This document shows positions 58,346-64,000 of a stretch of DNA of 64,000 nt, in pieces (within the stretch, counting starts at the first letter, position 1; the number at the start of each line of letters is the position of its first letter). The notes beneath the pieces are model-generated. The model saw nothing but the letters and a program-made list of their open reading frames with translations, searched no databases and had not been told where the DNA came from. Position numbers and translations under genes: made by a program. Origin of the DNA: Atrina japonica (lineage: Eukaryota > Mollusca > Bivalvia > Pterioida > Pinnidae); the NCBI GenBank assembly GCA_030159075.1, contig BROG01000153.1, forward strand, positions 778,501 through 842,500. The letters are read 5' to 3'.

Positions 58346-59005
58346 AGTTTTATTGTCTATTGTTATGAAAATATTGTACCATATAGGTTAATTTACAATA
58401 AAAAAAACGACATTACTCTGACAATCTTTTTAGAGGTACAGGTCTTGCAAAATTTAGGACAACCGTCATATGACTTGGTATATATCCGTTTTCAATGTAC
58501 CGCAATCTTGGATTACATGCGGTCGCTACCACATCATAAAGTTCAAATATTTCCTACTGTTATACAATTTACTCTGATGATCGTAAATATCACTTGCCCC
58601 TTTAGTTGTACACCTGTTTCACTACGTCATATCTATGAATGTGTCCATCTGTCTGCGCCATCATGTAGTGTATATCGTCTGACGTAATCGCTTTTTACGT
58701 CATTTCCTCCTTTTATATAATCACTATGTCTGTATGTTTGTCGACGTAATCACTTTAGATGTATCACAACGTAATCACTTTTCGTGTCTGTTTGTCGATG
58801 TAAACTTTGTGTTTGTACGCTAGTTATTGTAATCAGTTTGTGTTTCTATATTTACGCCTGTCATTATTCCTGTCCTGGCAAAACGTGACTCCATGTATTA
58901 CTGTAGCTCTAACAATTCTGTTGTCGAAAACAAGTACGCCACCCTATATAGATTTAATTTAGTCTCGTTTTGTTTGTAAGCATGTGCCAATTTACCATGG
59001 ATTGT
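58346..59005. other. No gene recognised
   Basis: 58680-58840 contains several short GACGTAATCACTTT repeats. An 80-codon ORF at 58445-58687 shows no recognisable domain. Confidence 0.4.
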
Positions 59006-59009
59006 TTGT

Positions 59010-59272
59010 ATATTGTTGTTTAATGTCCCACTCAAGAATATTTCACTTATATGGAGACGTCACCAAATGCCGGTGATGGGCTTCAAATTTTGGCCTATGC
59101 TCGGCACTTACGGACATTGAGCAGTGAGGGTTCTTTAACGTGCCGACACGTACTGTGACACAGGACCTCGGTTTTTACTGTCTCATCCAAAGGACAGGAA
59201 ACAAACCTGTCACCGGCTGGACTCACGATCAAGAGTCGAGCGCGCTACCAACTGAGTCAGACCGGCTCAATT
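59010..59272 (-). mobile_element. tRNA-derived SINE, family 2 (Lys-like head)
   Basis: Reverse copy with tail TGTTGTTTAATGTCCCACTC, the conserved body and head GCGCTACCAACTGAGTCAG. Confidence 0.88.
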
Positions 59273-59394
59273 TACTATGTTAGACCAATACATGGTGTAA
59301 AACACGAAATATGTTACATATGGGATACTTGCTACACCGGTTGATAATAGACCGCAGAAAATTAATTAATTTCTTGTGAATAGATATTTGTTTC

Positions 59395-59422
59395 TATTAT
59401 TATTATTATTATTATTATTATA

Positions 59423-59467
<45 letters not shown>

Positions 59468-59943
59468 TACTTTAGTAAGTAATAATTCCTAATACAGTCT
59501 ACGTTTTACTATGTATCGCCACCATTATGTGTCGAGTAGTTGAGCAATATACAGGTAAGAAGTTTTCACCTTTGTTGAAACTGTTTTATTTCATATCAAG
59601 TAGAAATCAAGGAAAGTAAATGCACAATTTTATACATCATTTTGCTTAGTATTCAAACTGTTTCTAAATATCTTGGATGAACTAGTTTTACTACAAAAAA
59701 AATTGTCATTTCATATGTATGGAGTCCACCAAATGGATAGTCAAGCACATCTTGTACCGTTTGTGATTGTTTTGTTTTGTTTTGTTTATCATTTGTTGAT
59801 ATATAAACTATTTAACACTAATAAATGTTCTAACATTTTGATATAGTAATATTGTAAAATGATCTCAATATCTCAATTCGATAGCTGATTTTGGGCCTTT
59901 CCCATTAGCTCTCTCTCTCTCTCTGTCTCTCTGTGTCTCTCTG

Positions 59944-59985
<42 letters not shown>
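59395..59985. repeat. (ATT)n and (CT)n microsatellites
   Basis: ATT run at 59395-59468 and CT/GTCT run at 59908-59985. The sequence between them is AT-rich with nothing recognised. Confidence 0.93.
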
Positions 59986-60189
59986 CAAGACTTTGAGACT
60001 ATACAACAAAGTCAATATAGTAAGAAAAAGTTCTACTGAAAGTTAACATCATAGTTTCCTAGAATCTAGACATTACGACTTAGATTTTCATTGAGAATTA
60101 AAAAGAGAATCAACTCGTTTACACACAGATATATAATATAATATAATACAATATTATATTATATCATATCATATAAAATAATAGAAATA

Positions 60190-60292
60190 TTACATTCATG
60201 ACAGAGTGATATTTCATATTTTCACTCTGCGGAAGTATCAATCGTTTTTCCGAGGTTGAAAATATGCAATATCACCCTGTCATGAATGATAT
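60190..60292. repeat. Foldback sequence
   Basis: TTCATGACAGAGTGATATTT and AATATCACCCTGTCATGAAT form inverted arms that extend inward with mismatches (CATATTTTCACTC, GAAAATATG). Likely a MITE. Confidence 0.7.
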
Positions 60293-60417
60293 ATTTACTT
60301 TATTATTCCGAGTGTCATATTTCTTTGCTTTAACATATTACTACAGATATTTAATATATCAACTATAAACCAGCAAGCATACAAAACAAATGTCCTACAA
60401 ACGTTTTGGATACGAGG

Positions 60418-60560
60418 AAAAGCTCTCACTGGGACGAACCGTACGCACATAACGTTGGTGCATGTGACATTTTTTGGAATGTAACCCTGGCTCGCTGGGA
60501 CGAACCGTACACACATAACGTTGGCCCATGTGACTTTTTTGGTATGTCACCCTGGCTTCT
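60418..60560. repeat. Two-copy direct repeat, about 72 bp
   Basis: GGGACGAACCGTACGCACAT and GGGACGAACCGTACACACAT mark the two copies. Confidence 0.85.
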
Positions 60561-60639
60561 TTATCTTTGTTAAATGAGCGGGTGACATTAAAGACTTTCA
60601 CATTTCCTAACCAATCAGATTACGAGATATTAATAGATG

Positions 60640-60643
60640 GTAT

Positions 60644-60741
<98 letters not shown>

Positions 60742-60749
60742 TTTATATA

Positions 60750-60780
<31 letters not shown>

Positions 60781-60985
60781 GTGTATTGTTACAATCGTAA
60801 AACTCAAAGATCATATAACGAAATAAACAACCAATAATAATACACTGGTAATGACTAATATAACGTAAAAACGAAAAAAAAACATCTGTATAAAACTCAC
60901 AAAACAACCTTTAGCATGAAATATTGTATGTGTGTGTGTTTGTGTGTGTGTTTGTGTGTGTGTGTGTGTGAGTGTGTGTGTGTTT
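60640..60985. repeat. (AT)n, (TATG)n and (GT)n microsatellites
   Basis: AT run 60640-60740, TATG run 60756-60780, GT run 60925-60985 just downstream of the receptor gene stop. Confidence 0.96.
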
Positions 60986-61005
60986 GGGGGGTATACACAG
61001 CTATT

Positions 61006-62220
61006 TTAAGTTATCAATAGTCCAAGAAACAATATTATCGAAACAAAATTTAGAACTATAAATAAAACAAAGAAAAACTTGTTTAACTTCTCAGCCATTT
61101 CCCTCCAAGTTAAACATGATGCCTCTGAATCTATTTTGTGTGTTTCATCTTCAATTTGGTCATTTCTACGTTTACAGATACATTTGCAAACTCTACAACA
61201 AATAGATGTGACCCTAGAACGCCTCCAAAAAACTTCATTTCCTTTGTAGAAACATTGAAGAATAATCGCTGATACTACAATCGTTAATCCACTAAAACAC
61301 AATTGTGTGCTGATAAATAGACCAAGAATGGAAACGTGTTCGGATGATTTCGGAAAAGACTCCATGATTATTGTCATGTAGACAGCAAATGTCAAAAACA
61401 GAGAGATGCTGAGACTTATCTTCTCTCCGCTAGCCGGTGGAACGACGTAAGAGAAAATATTTACAACTGATAGCAATATTATCGGAAGTATGAAATTGAG
61501 TATTAAAAACGTTGACTTCCGTTGTAGAACAATGTGCCATTCTAACCTGCTGAAATTTTTTCCGTAGATGTCGTATACTGTCTTTTTATGTTGCACATCA
61601 TATAGATCCCATTCATTGTTGGTTTCATAATACGTCATTACCGTGGTATTGGATACAAAATCCAGTGATTGCTTCACGTCGTTACTTGACCATTTTTCAA
61701 TTACAATGAGACATGTCTGAACGTCAAACGGATACTTTGAAATATTTACTTTGCATTTTGTTTTAATTTCGCGTCCCGGCCACCACATCACGTGACCGGA
61801 ACTATTGACAGTAAGTAATATACTGCTATCAAATAATTTCTTGTTACTCTGAATGAAGTTCATTACCACTAAATCCGGTAGCCATATTTCTTCCATCTGA
61901 AGTATTAGTTCTGTTATACCGCCATAATGTTGTGGATCCCATTGAAGGTTTTCGTCCATCCATATGACGACAAACCATGCTGTAGACGAAAGAAATTGCG
62001 ATTTTTCATCCAAACGAAGAATAGACAAAGGCAAATAATCTACGAATGTGTGCACTGTAGAGCTGGCGTTTTTCACTGGACGAATTTTATTTGAATAGTT
62101 TTTTAATAAGTCCTGTCGCAGGTGCCATTCTTCATCAATCGCCTGTGTCAACACTGTAAACAATATGCTGTAAAGGTTCGATAGGAAAACAAGAAGATAA
62201 ATAACTCGCAAAGTTTCCAT
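61006..62220 (-). CDS. Nicotinic acetylcholine receptor-like subunit, intronless paralogue
   Basis: 404 residues, nearly collinear with the gene at 49223-50440 and identical at most positions by eye. It has a signal peptide, WLPDLVV, Cys-loop C156-C170, M1-M3 with GEK before M2, a short M3-M4 loop and M4 ending LFLGLLIT. Loop C again lacks a Cys pair. Differences concentrate in the signal peptide, the early N-terminus and the M3-M4 loop, as expected for two functional paralogues under constraint. Both genes are on the minus strand about 11.8 kb apart, with related flanks, so they arose by segmental duplication. Confidence 0.92.
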   Translation of the reverse strand: METLRVIYLLVFLSNLYSILFTVLTQAIDEEWHLRQDLLKNYSNKIRPVKNASSTVHTFVDYLPLSILRLDEKSQFLSSTAWFVVIWMDENLQWDPQHYGGITELILQMEEIWLPDLVVMNFIQSNKKLFDSSILLTVNSSGHVMWWPGREIKTKCKVNISKYPFDVQTCLIVIEKWSSNDVKQSLDFVSNTTVMTYYETNNEWDLYDVQHKKTVYDIYGKNFSRLEWHIVLQRKSTFLILNFILPIILLSVVNIFSYVVPPASGEKISLSISLFLTFAVYMTIIMESFPKSSEHVSILGLFISTQLCFSGLTIVVSAIILQCFYKGNEVFWRRSRVTSICCRVCKCICKRRNDQIEDETHKIDSEASCLTWREMAEKLNKFFFVLFIVLNFVSIILFLGLLIT

Positions 62221-63865
62221 TGTTGTACTAAGAGTCGTCGGTTGTTTAGCTGAAGTATATTTTCGCTATAGAATGCCGTTCAAATTCCTAGCCAGTCAAA
62301 TGTATAGAAACATAAATTATTGATTCCGATTTTTTCAGTATTACATTTAACTTTTCATACCTCTTCGATCTTAGATTAATGGCGTCACAGTACCAGTTCA
62401 AAGCCATAGAATTCTACGAGATGATTGGCAGATAAATCATGACTCGATGATTTATTTGTACATTTCCCATTGTATGCAGAACGTAATTGTTTGTAGAGAT
62501 GAATCATGTGAGGCTTGTTTAAAAGATTCTATGTATGTAAATTGGCTAAAGCTGAAATAATTATTCGAACATGCGCATGTGAATAGTAAATAGCCGATAT
62601 TCGAATACTATACTACTCTTTAAATATTTGGTCGCATGCTTAGTATCAGTATTTTACACAGTGTAACGCCACTTCACTAACAATAATTGTCATGGTAAGG
62701 ATAACGTGGGTACGGAGAATTGCTCCTCAAAGACATTCTTTCATACATACATACAAGATAAAAACACGAACATTAGACCATTATTCGAATATTGATATTT
62801 TGTGTTCGTTTATCAGTTTGAAAATATCATGCTGACATGACCTCTTAGTTTTTAGTCAATCTCTCTTTTCTTCAGTTGAGCCCGGTTTTTGTCGATTTCA
62901 TAATAGTTGGAGAAAAACTAGGTTTAATAGAGAGAAACTGGGTTCAGTTTGAGCAAAATTAGAATTAATCCATTATTGTGATTTTCCTTGCCGTATACAA
63001 CCATGGGAGTGTAGAAATGTGATCATGATATCGACTTTGTTCCATTTAGTCAACAAATAAAACTTGGAAGTTTATGTATTTCATTTAGCAGATTTCATGC
63101 GCCTGTTATAATACGCTATTATCGTTTAAGGTCTAAACCTGTCTTTAATGTCCACTTGTTCCTTTTCCACATGTGTCCTTTATAGATGAATTTGGCTGTA
63201 TATTCAAGTTTTGTACCTCAGTTTAGTGGAGATATGTAAACAATGGTACATCTGTCGACAAGTTTGCATCTCTAATTTATATAATGGACCATTAATGGTT
63301 GGCATTGCGTAGTTATAATTATTATCTTATCACACGTATTTTAGCTTGTATTCATTTTACAAAAACACAAAAAGAGAACAAATAAAGATGACATTTGTTC
63401 AAAACGAGTAAATGCTTTGCGTATCGGATATTGAATTAGATAAACAAAAAGTAATAATCAACGTTTTTGAAATCTAGGCACTGTTTGGAGTGATAAGTGC
63501 AATTTTGAAGGGGTGTTCAATTGATTTATGGATATTTGGCTTGAATGATATTGTGTTTCAATGTTAACAAAACATTGAAAGAAAAAATGACATGATTTGA
63601 ATTACGGAAATAACCTCTTTAAAAGCATTTAAACAAAATTAATGGAAAAAAATGATATCCTAAAATTTCAACCAGAATATTTGAGATAGGAGATATATAC
63701 TATTTTATTTAGCAAATAATAAATAAGGAGGTAATAAGGTCGTATCAGCAAATAAACATATAAACAAATATTAAAACATAATTATTTAATGTTAAACTCG
63801 TGGTATATACATAACTCATTTTACATACTATAGACACAGACGGGAAATCGGCAACTAAGTTTTAC
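62221..63865. other. Duplicated 5' flank of the second receptor gene
   Basis: Blocks match 50441-50850 and 51470-52300 in the same order, without the SINE and repeat B present in the first copy. No exon was recognised. Confidence 0.6.
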
Positions 63866-63869
63866 GACA

Positions 63870-64000
63870 AACACAACGATTTCGGCTTTCCCTTCGTAAA
63901 TTGTCCACATTTAAGTAGTAATATCCCACAGTCACCCGTATATGGAGCTTATATTTCACAAATGATCCGATATGCCAGGGCGTGTTCAACATATGAACAG
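63870..64000 (-). repeat. Dispersed repeat A, cut by the window end
   Basis: GATTTCGGCTTTCCCTTCG to CATATGCCAGGGCGTGTTC-like blocks, in the same orientation as the copy at 45070. Confidence 0.8.

Noticed and set aside
58445..58687. 80-codon plus-strand ORF
   Set aside because: No domain, no start context and it overlaps short repeats; it may be an old element tail but cannot be supported.

Overview
The window reads as animal (eukaryotic) nuclear DNA, most likely from a lophotrochozoan and probably a bivalve mollusc. It is AT-rich, full of microsatellites, tRNA-derived SINEs and MITEs, and also carries Penelope-like, LINE and Ty3/gypsy retroelements. It holds two intronless nicotinic-receptor-like genes and a large Polinton/adintovirus-like element. 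The organism is inferred from this repeat and gene content; no species-diagnostic gene was seen.

Layout. 0-3 kb: possible 3' end of a host gene (two exons in matching phase), then tandem repeats and a hairpin. 3-5.4 kb: decayed protein-primed DNA polymerase B split by a dispersed repeat. 5.4-8.7 kb: decayed HECT-like gene holding a 1.1-kb TIR element with TAA target duplications. 9.6-20 kb: tandem repeats, MITEs, SINEs and Penelope fragments. 20-25.8 kb: LINE fragment, then a complete but frameshifted Ty3/gypsy element on the minus strand with 5-bp target duplications. 28.27-40.4 kb: the Polinton-like element. 41-47.2 kb: a large inverted duplication. 49-64 kb: two paralogous receptor genes on the minus strand, with a 54-bp minisatellite, MITEs and SINEs between them.

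The Polinton-like element is the highlight. It has long terminal inverted repeats rich in promoter-like motifs, a frameshifted PolB whose start codon lies in a perfect 25-bp hairpin, a probable virion-protein gene, an AT-hook protein, a BIR (IAP-type) protein and a coiled-coil/CCHC protein. Its right quarter holds four small ORFs in two divergent pairs. Each ORF is followed by a histone-type mRNA 3' stem-loop and a purine-rich downstream element. This copies the layout of divergent replication-dependent histone gene pairs, although the proteins do not look like histones. No capsid, packaging ATPase or integrase gene was recognised.

Several coding regions carry single frameshifts (PolB, virion-like gene, BIR gene, gypsy gag-pol). 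These may be real decay or indel errors in a long-read assembly; the sequence alone cannot decide.
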